Shown piece by piece: positions 26,243 through 35,459 of a stretch of DNA of 64,000 nucleotides. The notes below the pieces were generated by a model, which saw only the letters and a list, made by a program, of their open reading frames with translations, did no database searches and was not told where the DNA came from. Every line of letters starts with the position of its first letter. Position 1 is the first letter of the stretch. The position numbers were made by a program, and so were the translations under genes. This DNA comes from Roseovarius confluentis (GTDB taxonomy: Bacteria > Pseudomonadota > Alphaproteobacteria > Rhodobacterales > Rhodobacteraceae). The stretch is from contig NZ_PPFE01000013.1 in NCBI RefSeq assembly GCF_002917925.1, forward strand, positions 24,760 to 88,759, given 5' to 3'.

Positions 26243-27550
26243 TTGGAGGCACGACAGGTCATAGCGGCGATACGCGACGGGGACGCGCTGTCCGGTGAGG
26301 CGATCACGAGTTTCGTGCAAGGTCTGACCGATGGCGGAGTGAGCGATGCGCAAGCCGGGGCCTTTGCCATGGCGGTTTTGCTGAAATCGCTTGCGCCCGA
26401 AAGCCGCCGTGCACTGACGCTGGCGATGCGAGACAGCGGGCAGATCTTGCGGTGGCGCACCGACCGCCCTGTCCTCGACAAGCACTCGACCGGTGGTATC
26501 GGGGATTGCATCAGCCTGGTGCTGGCGCCGGCGTTGGCGGCCTGCGGCGCGGCTGTGCCGATGATCTCGGGGCGCGGCCTGGGCCATACCGGGGGCACGC
26601 TGGACAAGCTGGAGGCCATTCCAGGCGTTTCGACCGAGTTGGAGACCGGGCGGTTGCAGAGGGTCGTCGAGGAAATCGGCGTCGTGATCGCTTCCGCCAG
26701 CGCCGAGATCGCCCCGGCGGATCGGCGTCTTTACGCGGTGCGGGACGTGTCGGGGACGGTGGAAAGCGTCGATCTAATCACTGCCTCGATCCTATCCAAG
26801 AAGCTTGCGGCGGGGCTGACAGGCCTGGTTCTGGACGTCAAGCAGGGCTCGGGCGCGTTCATGAAGGACATCGGCGCGGCGCGGGCGCTGGCCGAGTCAC
26901 TGGTGGAGACGGCGAATGCGGCGGGATGCCGGTGCAGTGCGTTGATCACTGATATGAGCCAGCCATTGGCGCCGTCGGCGGGCAATGCCGTGGAAGTGGC
27001 CGAGGCGATGCGCGTCCTGTCCGGAACGGTCGAGGGGCGGCTGGCGAAGCTGACCTGCTATCTGGGCGGCGAGGCGCTTTATCATGGCGGGCTTTGCGCA
27101 AGCCCGGAAAGCGGCGCGCGCGAGGTGCTGAAAGTTTTGAAGAACGGGCAGGCGGCAGAAGTCTTTGGACGGATGCTGCGTGCGTTGGGCGGGCCGGTGC
27201 AGTTCGTCGATACGTGGCAGCGTTTCCTGCCCGAGGCGACGATCATCCGCGAGGTCCCGGCCGAAGCGCCGGGTTTTGTCGCCTCCATAAATGGCGAGGC
27301 TCTTGGCCATGCGGTGATCGCGCTGGGCGGCGGGCGGAAGCTTGAAACCGACCGGATCGACCCGGCGGTGGGTCTGTCCGACATCCTGCCCTTGGGCACG
27401 GAGGTGATCGCGGGACAGCCCTTGTTGCGCATCCACGCCAGCCGTGCGGCCCATGCCGATGCCGCCGAGGCCATCGTGCGCGACGCGATGGCCATCGGTC
27501 CGTCGGCCCCTGCCGAGAAACCCCTGGTGATCGAGCATGTCGGTCCATGA
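26243..27550 (+). CDS. deoA: thymidine phosphorylase
   Basis: Phosphorolyses thymidine or deoxyuridine to base and deoxyribose-1-phosphate. The 435-residue protein begins with TTG at 26243, three bases after the cdd stop, with a GGAGG embedded in the first codons. Landmarks are LDKHSTGGIGDCISLVLAP, the phosphate-binding region, MISGRGLGHTGGTLDKLEAI and VLDVKQGSGAFMKD. No ATG lies at a suitable place upstream. The stop overlaps the deoB ATG (ATGA), so the pair is translationally coupled. Confidence 0.94.
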   Translation: MEARQVIAAIRDGDALSGEAITSFVQGLTDGGVSDAQAGAFAMAVLLKSLAPESRRALTLAMRDSGQILRWRTDRPVLDKHSTGGIGDCISLVLAPALAACGAAVPMISGRGLGHTGGTLDKLEAIPGVSTELETGRLQRVVEEIGVVIASASAEIAPADRRLYAVRDVSGTVESVDLITASILSKKLAAGLTGLVLDVKQGSGAFMKDIGAARALAESLVETANAAGCRCSALITDMSQPLAPSAGNAVEVAEAMRVLSGTVEGRLAKLTCYLGGEALYHGGLCASPESGAREVLKVLKNGQAAEVFGRMLRALGGPVQFVDTWQRFLPEATIIREVPAEAPGFVASINGEALGHAVIALGGGRKLETDRIDPAVGLSDILPLGTEVIAGQPLLRIHASRAAHADAAEAIVRDAMAIGPSAPAEKPLVIEHVGP

Positions 27551-28734
27551 CCCGTGCGTTTCTGGTGGTGATGGACTCGGTGGGAATCGGCGGGGCGCCC
27601 GATGCCGACAGGTTTTTCAACGGGCCTGTTCCCGATACCGGCGCCAACACGCTTGCCCACATCGCGCAGGCGCGGGCTGGTGGGCTGAGATTGCCCAACC
27701 TTGACCGGCTTGGGCTTGGGGCGGCGGTGACGCTGGCATCGGGCGCGGTGGCGCCGGGGCTGGGCGCGACGCCCGAAGGATGCTGGGGTGCGGCACAGGA
27801 AATCTCGCCGGGTAAGGATACGCCGACGGGTCATTGGGAGCTGGCCGGGGTGCCGATGCCGTTTGCCTGGCACGTCTTTCCCCAGACGATACCGGCCTTT
27901 CCAGAGGCGCTGGTGGCGGCGGTCCAAGAGGCGGCAGGGGTCGATGGGATTCTCGGGAACTGCCACGCGTCGGGTACAGAGATCCTGAAGGCGCTGGGGG
28001 CTGAGCACATGCGTACGGGCTGGCCGATTTGTTATACGTCGACCGATAGCGTGTTCCAGGTCGCCGCGCACGAAGAGCGGTTCGGGCTGGATCGGTTGCT
28101 GGAGCTTTGCCGCACGATCGCACCGCGCTTGCACGAGATGGGCGTCGGGCGGGTGATCGCGCGGCCCTTCGTCGGGTCCGCCTCCGAGGGGTTCGAGCGC
28201 ACGGGCAGGCGCAGGGATTACGCCATGGCCCCGCCTGCGCCGACCTTGTGCGACTGGGCCAGTGCAGAGGGGCGCGGGGTGCACGGGATCGGCAAAATCG
28301 GCGACATCTTTTCGATGCAGGGGATCGACGACGTCGTGACCGGCAGCGATGCGACGCTAATGGAGGCGCTGGAACAGGCGGTGGCCGGGGCCGAAGAGGG
28401 CAGCCTGACATTCGCCAATTTCGTCGAGTTCGACAGCAAATACGGGCATCGGCGGGACGTGAAAGGCTACGCCGAGGCACTGGAGAGGTTCGATGCTGGC
28501 ATCGGCCGGTGCCTGGCGTGCCTGCGGCCCGGAGATCTGATGATGATCACCGCCGACCATGGCAACGACCCCACCTGGCCCGGCACCGACCACACGCGCG
28601 AGCGGGTGCCGGTGCTGGCGGCCGGGGTCGGGCCGCATGAGGCGGGGATCGTGGATTTCGTCGATGTGGCCGCGAGCGTGGCCGCGCATCTTGGGCTGGT
28701 CGAGTGCGGACCGGGGCGGTCTTTCCTTCCCTGA
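27547..28734 (+). CDS. deoB: phosphopentomutase
   Basis: Moves the phosphate of (deoxy)ribose-1-phosphate to position 5 for entry into glycolysis or back to nucleotides. The 395-residue protein starts MTRAFLVVMDSVGIGGAPDA with the metal-binding Asp in MDSVGIGG; the second metal site is MITADHGNDPTWPGTDHTRE near the C-terminus. It belongs to the alkaline-phosphatase superfamily. Coupled to deoA by a four-base overlap. Confidence 0.95.
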   Translation: MTRAFLVVMDSVGIGGAPDADRFFNGPVPDTGANTLAHIAQARAGGLRLPNLDRLGLGAAVTLASGAVAPGLGATPEGCWGAAQEISPGKDTPTGHWELAGVPMPFAWHVFPQTIPAFPEALVAAVQEAAGVDGILGNCHASGTEILKALGAEHMRTGWPICYTSTDSVFQVAAHEERFGLDRLLELCRTIAPRLHEMGVGRVIARPFVGSASEGFERTGRRRDYAMAPPAPTLCDWASAEGRGVHGIGKIGDIFSMQGIDDVVTGSDATLMEALEQAVAGAEEGSLTFANFVEFDSKYGHRRDVKGYAEALERFDAGIGRCLACLRPGDLMMITADHGNDPTWPGTDHTRERVPVLAAGVGPHEAGIVDFVDVAASVAAHLGLVECGPGRSFLP

Positions 28735-28808
28735 GCTCTGCGTTGCCCTTTGCGGGTTTTTCTGGAAAGAACGCTCTAGCCATACCTGCCTTGCCGAACG
28801 GAGCCGAG

Positions 28809-29441
28809 ATGAAAGAGCACCTGACCGTCGTGACCCACCCACTGGTGCAGCACAAGCTGACCCTGATGCGCGACAAGCATACCCCGACCGCCGTCTTTCG
28901 GCAGCTTCTGCGAGAGATCAGCCAATTGCTGGCCTACGAGGTTACGCATGAGCTGAAGATGACCACGCAGACCATCGAGACACCGTTGCAGGAGATGGAC
29001 GCACCGGTTCTGGCGGGGCGCAAGCTGGCGTTGATCTCGATCCTGCGGGCGGGCAATGGGTTGCTTGACGGGATGCTGGAGCTGATCCCCTCCGCCCGGG
29101 TCGGGTTCGTCGGGCTGTACCGCGACGAGGAAACGCTGAAGCCGGTAAAGTATTACTTCAAGGTGCCGGAGCAGTTGGACAAACGGCTGACCATCCTCGT
29201 CGATCCGATGCTGGCCACCGGCAATTCCTCGGCGGCGGCGGTCGATATGGTGAAAGAGGCGGGCGCGACCGATATCCGGTTCCTTTGCTTGCTGGCCGCC
29301 CCCGAAGGCGTGGCCCGGATGAAGGAGGCGCACCCGGACGTGCCGATCGTGACGGCGGCGCTGGACGAGCGTCTGAATGACATCGGATACATTCTGCCTG
29401 GTCTAGGTGATGCGGGTGACCGGATGTTCGGCACTAAATAG
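28809..29441 (+). CDS. upp: uracil phosphoribosyltransferase
   Basis: Salvages uracil to UMP with PRPP, completing the pyrimidine salvage run started by cdd. The start MKEHLTVVTHPLVQHKL at 28809 gives 210 residues; an upstream ATG at 28704 lies inside the deoB 3' end. The PRPP loop is VDPMLATGNSSAAAVDMVKE (about residues 129-148). The C-terminal uracil site YILPGLGDAGDRMFGTK is complete. Confidence 0.96.
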   Translation: MKEHLTVVTHPLVQHKLTLMRDKHTPTAVFRQLLREISQLLAYEVTHELKMTTQTIETPLQEMDAPVLAGRKLALISILRAGNGLLDGMLELIPSARVGFVGLYRDEETLKPVKYYFKVPEQLDKRLTILVDPMLATGNSSAAAVDMVKEAGATDIRFLCLLAAPEGVARMKEAHPDVPIVTAALDERLNDIGYILPGLGDAGDRMFGTK

Positions 29442-29505
29442 GCTAAATGCTGTTTACTCAGTGAAAATAATAAGGCAATCTTTCCCCAACTGTCTTGGGG
29501 GCAAA

Positions 29506-30948
29506 ATGAAACTGACGCGTGTTCTGGCGATAGCTGCAATCGCCACAACTGTCGTCCACGGCGGAGCCGTGGCGCAGAGTGATTCAGGGGCAAGAGTTCC
29601 GGCGGAGTTTCCACCGTCCAGTTACACCGGACGCCAATATGTCGACAGCCGGGGGTGCGTGTTCATCCGCGCCGGGATCGACGGTCAGACAACCTGGGTG
29701 CCGCGTGTGACGCGGGGGCGCAAGGTGATCTGCGGGTTCAAGCCGTCACAGACACAGGGAACCGCCACCGCAGCCGCGCGGCCCGCCCCGGCGCAACCCG
29801 AGCCCGAGGTCATTACCGTACCGCAACAGCCCGCCGCGGCGTCGAAGGCGGCCCCGACGACCAGGCGTGTGGCGACTGCGCCGAAGAAAGTCGTACGCCC
29901 GGCACCGGCGTCGAAGCCCGCCGCGCCCAGCACGGCCGCGACCTCGCCCAAGATCATCACGGTCTCGCCCAGAACGGCGGCCGCGCCGAAGCCGGCCCCG
30001 AAAACCCGGCGCGTGGTGCAGAGCCAGCCCGCCTGTCCCGGCGCGAGCGCGATCTCGCAACGCTACGTCCAGAGCAGGCCCGGCCTTGCGGTGCGGTGCG
30101 GTCCGCAAACCACGCCGCATGCCAACGTGATTTCAGGCGGGTCCGGGACCGGCACTGCCATCCGCGTCGTCACAGCAACCCCGGCGCCGCAGACGCGGCC
30201 CGCGCCCACGTCGGTGGTACGGCCCGGGCAGGTGGTGACCCCAAGGGATGTGCCGTCGCCGCCCGTGCGCGTGGCGCCGCGCCACGTCTACGAGCGGCAA
30301 GTCAGCAGTACGCGTAGCGTGTTCGTGCCCGAAGGCTATCAGCCTGTCTGGGAAGACGATCGTCTGAACCCGCAGCGCGCGCACCAGACCTTCGCCGGCA
30401 AGGCGATGATGGAGGTCGCCTGGACCAAGACCGTACCGCGCCGCCTGATCGACCGCCGCACTGGGCGTGAAGTGACGCATAACTATCCCGGGTTGCAGTA
30501 TCCCTATACCAGTTTTGAACAGCAGCGGGCGGCGGGCGTGATTGTAGCGACGCGGGGCCAGATGGTGCCCGACCCGATCACCTTCGTGCGTGGCCGCGAC
30601 GGGCAGGTCCGCACTGTCAAGCGGACCCGCAACGTCGCCAAGACCGCACCCCCCAGGGAGACCGTGAAACCAACCGTGTCGACACGGTCCTCGGCGCCCA
30701 AGGCGCCGGCCAAGGCGGCCAGCCACCGCTATGTGCAGGTCGGGATCTTCAGCGCGCCGGACCTGGCCCGCAGCGCGGCACAGCGGCTGGCCAATGCCGG
30801 GCTTCCCGCGCGGATGGGCAAGACGACGCACGAGGGGCAACCCTACACTTCGGTTGTCGTCGGCCCGTTCGGGACGCAATCACAGCTTCAATCGGGTATG
30901 CGGGCCGTGCGCCGCGCGGGTTATCCCAACGCCTATTTCCGTAAGTGA
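29506..30948 (+). CDS. exported SPOR-domain protein
   Basis: A 480-residue exported protein. The start at 29506 follows a GGGGG-rich box and opens a signal peptide (MKLTRVLAIAAIATTVVHGG, cleavage near GAVAQ). An N-terminal domain contains SSYTGRQYVDSRGCVFIRAG and a partner Cys in KVICGFKP. The centre (about residues 85-215) is Pro/Ala/Thr-rich and likely unfolded. The last ~75 residues form the SPOR domain (HRYVQVGIFSAPDLARS to YPNAYFRK), which binds denuded glycan strands at the septum. A division or envelope role is likely. Confidence 0.88.
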   Translation: MKLTRVLAIAAIATTVVHGGAVAQSDSGARVPAEFPPSSYTGRQYVDSRGCVFIRAGIDGQTTWVPRVTRGRKVICGFKPSQTQGTATAAARPAPAQPEPEVITVPQQPAAASKAAPTTRRVATAPKKVVRPAPASKPAAPSTAATSPKIITVSPRTAAAPKPAPKTRRVVQSQPACPGASAISQRYVQSRPGLAVRCGPQTTPHANVISGGSGTGTAIRVVTATPAPQTRPAPTSVVRPGQVVTPRDVPSPPVRVAPRHVYERQVSSTRSVFVPEGYQPVWEDDRLNPQRAHQTFAGKAMMEVAWTKTVPRRLIDRRTGREVTHNYPGLQYPYTSFEQQRAAGVIVATRGQMVPDPITFVRGRDGQVRTVKRTRNVAKTAPPRETVKPTVSTRSSAPKAPAKAASHRYVQVGIFSAPDLARSAAQRLANAGLPARMGKTTHEGQPYTSVVVGPFGTQSQLQSGMRAVRRAGYPNAYFRK

Positions 30949-30966
30949 CCCGGCAGATCTGCGGCC

Positions 30967-31992
30967 TCAGCCGCCGCAGATGCCTTGCAGCCGCAGCCAG
31001 TCCGCATCGCTGAGGATCGGTGGCGGCGCTTCGCTGGCGAAGGGGTCAGCCTCGATCAGCCCAAGCGTGGACTCGCCGGTCACATCCAGCGCGTAGGCGT
31101 AGGGCGTGGAGCGCACGGACCAGCTTTCGAAACCGTTCAGCAGCGTTTCGTCCGGTAGCGGCTCTTCGTCTTGCGTCAGCAGGTGACGGGCATAGTTCGA
31201 CAAAACATCCTCGGACAACTCTCCAGTGGTCAGCAGGCGAATGCTGTCCCAGGTTCCGGCGTATTGCAGAAGGGCGTCGATCGGGTCGTGGACACTGGCG
31301 CGAAGGCGTTGTTCGATGACGAAGCCGGCCAGCACGTCGGGCTCTTCGAAATCTTCGACCAAGGCGCGGTCCAGCAGGATGGTCTTGCCGGGGAGGGCGA
31401 CCGCGCCCTTCACGCCGTCGCGCATCACGTCGAGCGAGCCGGGGCTGTCCCCGGCCGGAAGCCGGCTGGCCAGTTCCGACAGGGCGCGGCGCCCGTCGGG
31501 GCCGTCACAGGCCGGTCCGGTAACCCGTTCAATATGGCGGCGCAGGGCCTGGCCGATCTCGTCACGTTTTACGTCTGGCAGGACCTTGGTGGCGTGATCG
31601 CGCAACGCCCCTGGCAGCCACAGGGTTGCCAGCGCGGCGACAGCGGCAAGGCTGCCCAGGAACATGACCAGCCGAAGCCGCCCCGGATGCGGGCGGGCCC
31701 GGTCGACGGCGGTGCGCAGCTTTTCGATGGCATCGATCACCTCGGATGCGTCGTCGCCCAGTTCAAGCACTTCGCCCGCGTCGCCGTCGGGATGATAGAG
31801 CGCCGGGCGCTTGCCCGGATTGGCCCGGGCGATGGCGGCAAGCGACCAATGGGTCAGCGGCTGTTCGCGCCGGTCGAGAATGGTGAGGGTGGCGTCACCA
31901 AGGGAGACGTAGACATCAACGCGCTGCGCGTCCGGGGACTCCCGCCACAGGCCGGATGCCTCCAGCCGTTCGTATTCGCTTAACGCCGTCAT
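30967..31992 (-). CDS. membrane protein with degenerate M48-like peptidase domain
   Basis: A 341-residue protein with one transmembrane helix (about residues 105-127) separating a cytoplasmic head from a larger second domain. That domain has the M48 pattern GAVALPGKTILLDRALVED followed by EEPDVLAGFVIEQRL, where active members have LAHEIGH. The HEXXH zinc motif is replaced by EQRLR, so proteolysis is not expected. A C-terminal tail ends in LQGICGG. The gene is convergent with the SPOR gene. The assignment to M48 is inferred from pattern only. Confidence 0.66.
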   Translation of the reverse strand: MTALSEYERLEASGLWRESPDAQRVDVYVSLGDATLTILDRREQPLTHWSLAAIARANPGKRPALYHPDGDAGEVLELGDDASEVIDAIEKLRTAVDRARPHPGRLRLVMFLGSLAAVAALATLWLPGALRDHATKVLPDVKRDEIGQALRRHIERVTGPACDGPDGRRALSELASRLPAGDSPGSLDVMRDGVKGAVALPGKTILLDRALVEDFEEPDVLAGFVIEQRLRASVHDPIDALLQYAGTWDSIRLLTTGELSEDVLSNYARHLLTQDEEPLPDETLLNGFESWSVRSTPYAYALDVTGESTLGLIEADPFASEAPPPILSDADWLRLQGICGG

Positions 31993-32137
31993 GTCGCGGG
32001 GGCCTGCTCTGCCTCGTTAGCGCGTTCGGGCCAGTGTATCACGACGAGCTGTGAACGGGCAATTGCCGATGACGCGGCACACAGCCGTTGCACGGGTTGT
32101 GGCTTTAGCCGTGGCCTCGGATTGAAGGCGAGATGCT

Positions 32138-33760
32138 CTATTTGAACGCCTTGCGCAATTCGAATTTCTGAATTTTGCCAGTGGACGTCTTGGGCAGTTC
32201 CTCGAACACGATCTTCTTGGGGCATTTGAACCCGGCCAGCCGCTCGCGGCAGAAGGCGATCAGGTCTTGTTCGGTCACTGTTGCTGTTTCCTTGACCTCG
32301 ACGAAAGCGCAGGGCACCTCGCCCCATTTCTCGTCCGGCATGGCCACCACGGCGCACAAGAGCACGGCGGGGTGCATCATCAGCGCGCCTTCGATCTCGA
32401 CCGAGCTGATGTTCTCGCCCCCCGAGATGATGATGTCCTTGGCGCGGTCGGCGATCTTGAGATAGCCGTCCTCGTGCTGGTAGGCGATGTCGCCGGAGTG
32501 GAAATACCCACCGCGGAAAGCCTCCTCGGTGGCCTTGGGGTTCTTGAGGTAGCCTTTCATCACGGCGTTGCCCTTGATCATGACCTCGCCCTGCGTTTCG
32601 CCGTCCATCGGGACCTGTTCCATGGTCTCGGGGTCGAGGGCGGTGATATCCTCCATGAAGGGCATGAGGATGCCGGTGCGGGCCTTGATCGCATAGCGCT
32701 CCTCTTCGGGCAGATCGTCCCAGCGGTCGTGCCACATGCATTCGGTGACGTGGCCGTAAGTTTCGGTCAGGCCGTAGACCTGCGTTACGTCGAACCCCAG
32801 CGGCTCGATCGCGCGCAGGGTCGCGGCGGGCGGCGGGGCGCCCGCGGTGAAGACATTGACCGCGTGGTCGAACTCGCGCCGTTCTTCGTCTTTGGCGTTG
32901 ACGATCATGTTGAGCACGATGGGGGCCGCACCGAAGTGGGTGACACCCTTGTCCGCGATGGCGTTGTAGATATTGGCCGCGGTGATGTCGCGGCAGCACA
33001 CGACCGTGCCGCCGACCATCGGCATCATCCAGGTGTGGTTCCAGTTGTTGCAGTGAAACAGCGGCACGATGGTCAGATAGCGCGCGTGGCGCGGCATCGG
33101 CCAGGTGACCGCGACGCCCGTGGTCAGCAGGTAGGCGCCGCGATGGCTGTAGACCACCCCCTTGGGCCGCCCGGTTGTGCCGGAGGTGTAGTTGAGCGCA
33201 AGGCTTTCCCATTCGTCCTCGGGCATGATCCACTTGAAGGCCGGATCGCCGGTGGCGAGGAAATCCTCGTAGAGCGTGTAGTCGCCGTAAGCCTTTACAC
33301 CGGCCTCGTCATCCGGGACCTCGATCAGGGTGGGGGCAGGGCCCTCCATCATCTCGATTGCTGCGGCACAGGCGGGCAGAAATTGCGGATCGACCAGAAC
33401 GACCTTGGCCTCGCCGTGGTCGAGGATATAGGCGATGGTGTCAGGTTCCAGACGGGTATTGATCGTGTTCAGCACGGCACCGCAGGCTGGCACGCCGAAA
33501 TGCGCCTCGGCATGGGCGGGGATGTTGGGCAGGAGCGTGGCCACAACGTCACCGGGGACGATGCCCAGCTTCTGAAGGGCGGAGGCAAGGCGGGTCGCGC
33601 GTTCGAAATACTCGGCATAGGTCTTGCAAAACGTGCCATAGACAACCGCGTCATGGTCGGGAAACACGTGGGCCGCGCGCCGCAGGTGCGACAGTGGCGT
33701 CAGCGGGACGTAATTCGCGGCGGTTCTTTCGAGACCGGTTTCATCCTTCATCCAACCCAT
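32138..33760 (-). CDS. AMP-dependent acyl-CoA synthetase
   Basis: A 540-residue ANL-family acid-CoA ligase. The AMP motif is LNYTSGTTGRPKGVVYSHRG, followed by VYGLTETYGHVTE and the C-terminal catalytic lysine in LPKTSTGKIQKFELRKAF. The start MGWMKDETGLERTAANYVP at 33760 is preceded by AAAGGA and matches the plant AAE/bacterial medium-chain group that opens with ERTAANYVPLTPL. The substrate is likely a short- or medium-chain acid; it is not clearly the DMSP-pathway ligase. Monocistronic, divergent from the sulfotransferase. Confidence 0.88.
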   Translation of the reverse strand: MGWMKDETGLERTAANYVPLTPLSHLRRAAHVFPDHDAVVYGTFCKTYAEYFERATRLASALQKLGIVPGDVVATLLPNIPAHAEAHFGVPACGAVLNTINTRLEPDTIAYILDHGEAKVVLVDPQFLPACAAAIEMMEGPAPTLIEVPDDEAGVKAYGDYTLYEDFLATGDPAFKWIMPEDEWESLALNYTSGTTGRPKGVVYSHRGAYLLTTGVAVTWPMPRHARYLTIVPLFHCNNWNHTWMMPMVGGTVVCCRDITAANIYNAIADKGVTHFGAAPIVLNMIVNAKDEERREFDHAVNVFTAGAPPPAATLRAIEPLGFDVTQVYGLTETYGHVTECMWHDRWDDLPEEERYAIKARTGILMPFMEDITALDPETMEQVPMDGETQGEVMIKGNAVMKGYLKNPKATEEAFRGGYFHSGDIAYQHEDGYLKIADRAKDIIISGGENISSVEIEGALMMHPAVLLCAVVAMPDEKWGEVPCAFVEVKETATVTEQDLIAFCRERLAGFKCPKKIVFEELPKTSTGKIQKFELRKAFK

Positions 33761-33891
33761 GCCAGACGTCCTTTCGTGAAAGCGTATGTCCTGATCGGCA
33801 GGAGGTATCGCGTATTTCCGGGCCGAACGCAAAGCTGTTTCGCACTTGCGGCAATCTTTCCAAGCCCCGCGCGTTGGCCTAGCGTTCCTCC

Positions 33892-34536
33892 ATGATCATC
33901 TCGCCCGGACGCAATTATATCTTCGTGCATATCCCCAAGACAGGCGGCACGTCCCTGGCGCTGGCGCTGGAAGGACGTGCGATGCGGGACGACATCCTGA
34001 TCGGGGACACGCCGAAAGCGAAAAAGCGGCGGGGGCGGATCAAGGATGTGAAAAGCGCCGGCCGGTTGTGGAAACATTCCACGCTGGCCGATATCGACGG
34101 GCTGGTCTCAACCGGCTTCGTGGCGCAGGCCTTGTGCTTCACCTTGGTGCGCAACCCGTGGGACAGAATCGTCAGCTACTATCACTGGTTGCGGATCCAG
34201 GCCTTCGATCATCCGGCCGTCGCCAGGGCCAAGACCGCCGATTTCACCGGGTTTCTCAATGCGACGGACATGCAGGACGCAATCCGCGCCTGGGACTATG
34301 CCCGCTACATGCGCAGGGCGGATGGGCAGGATCACGCCGGGCTTTTCATCCGGCTGGAGCATTTCGAGGAGGAGGCCGGGCCGCTATGGGATCATCTGGG
34401 ATTCCGCCTTGACCTGCCGCATGAGAACCGGTCGGCCCGCGTGCAGGACTATCGCAGCTACTACAACGAGGCTGACGCTGATGTGGTGTCGCGCCTGTGT
34501 GCGGTCGATATCGAAAGGTTCGGCTACCAATTTTGA
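33892..34536 (+). CDS. sulfotransferase family protein
   Basis: A 214-residue PAPS-dependent sulfotransferase-fold protein. The 5'-phosphosulfate loop is FVHIPKTGGTSLALAL (about residues 11-26), and the 3'-phosphate site is LVRNPWDRIVSYYHW (about residues 84-98). The short length and HIPKTGGT motif match the sulfotransferase family 2 type found in many marine Rhodobacteraceae, where the acceptor is generally unknown (surface polysaccharide or glycolipid are guesses). Confidence 0.88.
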   Translation: MIISPGRNYIFVHIPKTGGTSLALALEGRAMRDDILIGDTPKAKKRRGRIKDVKSAGRLWKHSTLADIDGLVSTGFVAQALCFTLVRNPWDRIVSYYHWLRIQAFDHPAVARAKTADFTGFLNATDMQDAIRAWDYARYMRRADGQDHAGLFIRLEHFEEEAGPLWDHLGFRLDLPHENRSARVQDYRSYYNEADADVVSRLCAVDIERFGYQF

Positions 34537-34711
34537 ACGGCTTTCGTTTCAAGTCTTAGGCTTGTTTTCTGAAGAGCTCCCGACTGGTCACGTTGCTGAA
34601 ACAATGCCCAAATCGTGACACTTTTCCGACCAAGGAGCGTCCCGAGAATCACGGCACATGGATCTTGTCTGCTGACGCCGTCTGCCAACGGCACAAGAGG
34701 GGAAAAGATCA

Positions 34712-35374
34712 ATGTTCGGATGGAAGTCCACGCTTGGGAAGCGCGATATTTTCGAGAACGCGAACGCAACGGCAGTCAAATCGGGGCTGATTTCGGGCAC
34801 GAAAGTGGCAACCGGCATGGGCTGGCGCCCGGTCGAGGCGATTGCGGCGGGCGACAAGGTGCTGACCTTCGACGGCGGACTTCAGACGATTACGAAAGTA
34901 AGTCGCGTTGGCCTGTGGAGTGGGCAGGATCATTGCCCGCGCCAGTTCTGGCCGCTGGAGGTGCCCGCCGGTGCGCTGGGCAACCGCGAGGTGATGCGCG
35001 TGTTGCCGGGCCAGAATATCATGGTGGAAAGTGATGCCGCCGAGGACCTCTACGGCGATCCCTTCACCTTGATGCCCGCCGAGGCGATCGAGGGGCTTTA
35101 CGGTGTCGCCCGCACGCCGCCAGAGTGCGATGTCGAAGTCGTGGTCCTGCTTTTCGCCGCCGACCAGGTGGTGTTCGCGGAAAACGGGGCGTTGTTTTTC
35201 TGCCCCGCATTCGCCGACATGGTCGATGCGGCCTTCGCCGAAGAGGCCCGCCCGTTCTACTCGGTCCTGTCGATGGACGAGGCGCGGTTCCTGGCCGTGC
35301 AGATCAAAGAAGAGATTGGCACCGCTTGCTCCAATTCCTCCCAGGACATTTGGGCTGCGGCTGTTCCGGCATAG
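34712..35374 (+). CDS. Hint-domain protein lacking the leading Cys
   Basis: A 220-residue protein with a Hint (hedgehog/intein) core at about residues 22-165: LISGTKVATGMGWRPVEAI, then GDKVLTFDGGLQTITKVSR. In self-splicing Hint domains the first residue is Cys or Ser; here the usual Cys is replaced in GLISGTKVA, so self-cleavage is unlikely unless the Ser acts. Relatives in Rhodobacteraceae are often fused to or near exported calcium-binding proteins; here it is free-standing. A strong terminator follows. Confidence 0.78.
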   Translation: MFGWKSTLGKRDIFENANATAVKSGLISGTKVATGMGWRPVEAIAAGDKVLTFDGGLQTITKVSRVGLWSGQDHCPRQFWPLEVPAGALGNREVMRVLPGQNIMVESDAAEDLYGDPFTLMPAEAIEGLYGVARTPPECDVEVVVLLFAADQVVFAENGALFFCPAFADMVDAAFAEEARPFYSVLSMDEARFLAVQIKEEIGTACSNSSQDIWAAAVPA

Positions 35375-35404
35375 CGGCTTGCGGCTTTTCGCACCGGAAC
35401 GAAG

Positions 35405-35436
35405 AAACCCGCGCGGTTGTCTGGCCGCGCGGGTTT
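35405..35436. terminator. bidirectional intrinsic terminator
   Basis: A perfect 12-bp stem, AAACCCGCGCGG (35405-35416) with CCGCGCGGGTTT (35425-35436), eight-base loop. A/T ends serve both the Hint gene and the convergent fadJ. Confidence 0.85.
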
Positions 35437-35459
35437 CGCTTGTGCTCTAAAGGTCGCGG

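Noticed and set aside
32138..33760. DMSP-pathway ligase DmdB
   Set aside because: N-terminus and overall pattern fit the AAE-type acyl-CoA ligases better, and no dmd cluster is present.
32267..33895. 542-residue plus-strand frame opposite the acyl-CoA synthetase
   Set aside because: Shadow of a well-supported gene; no recognisable motif.
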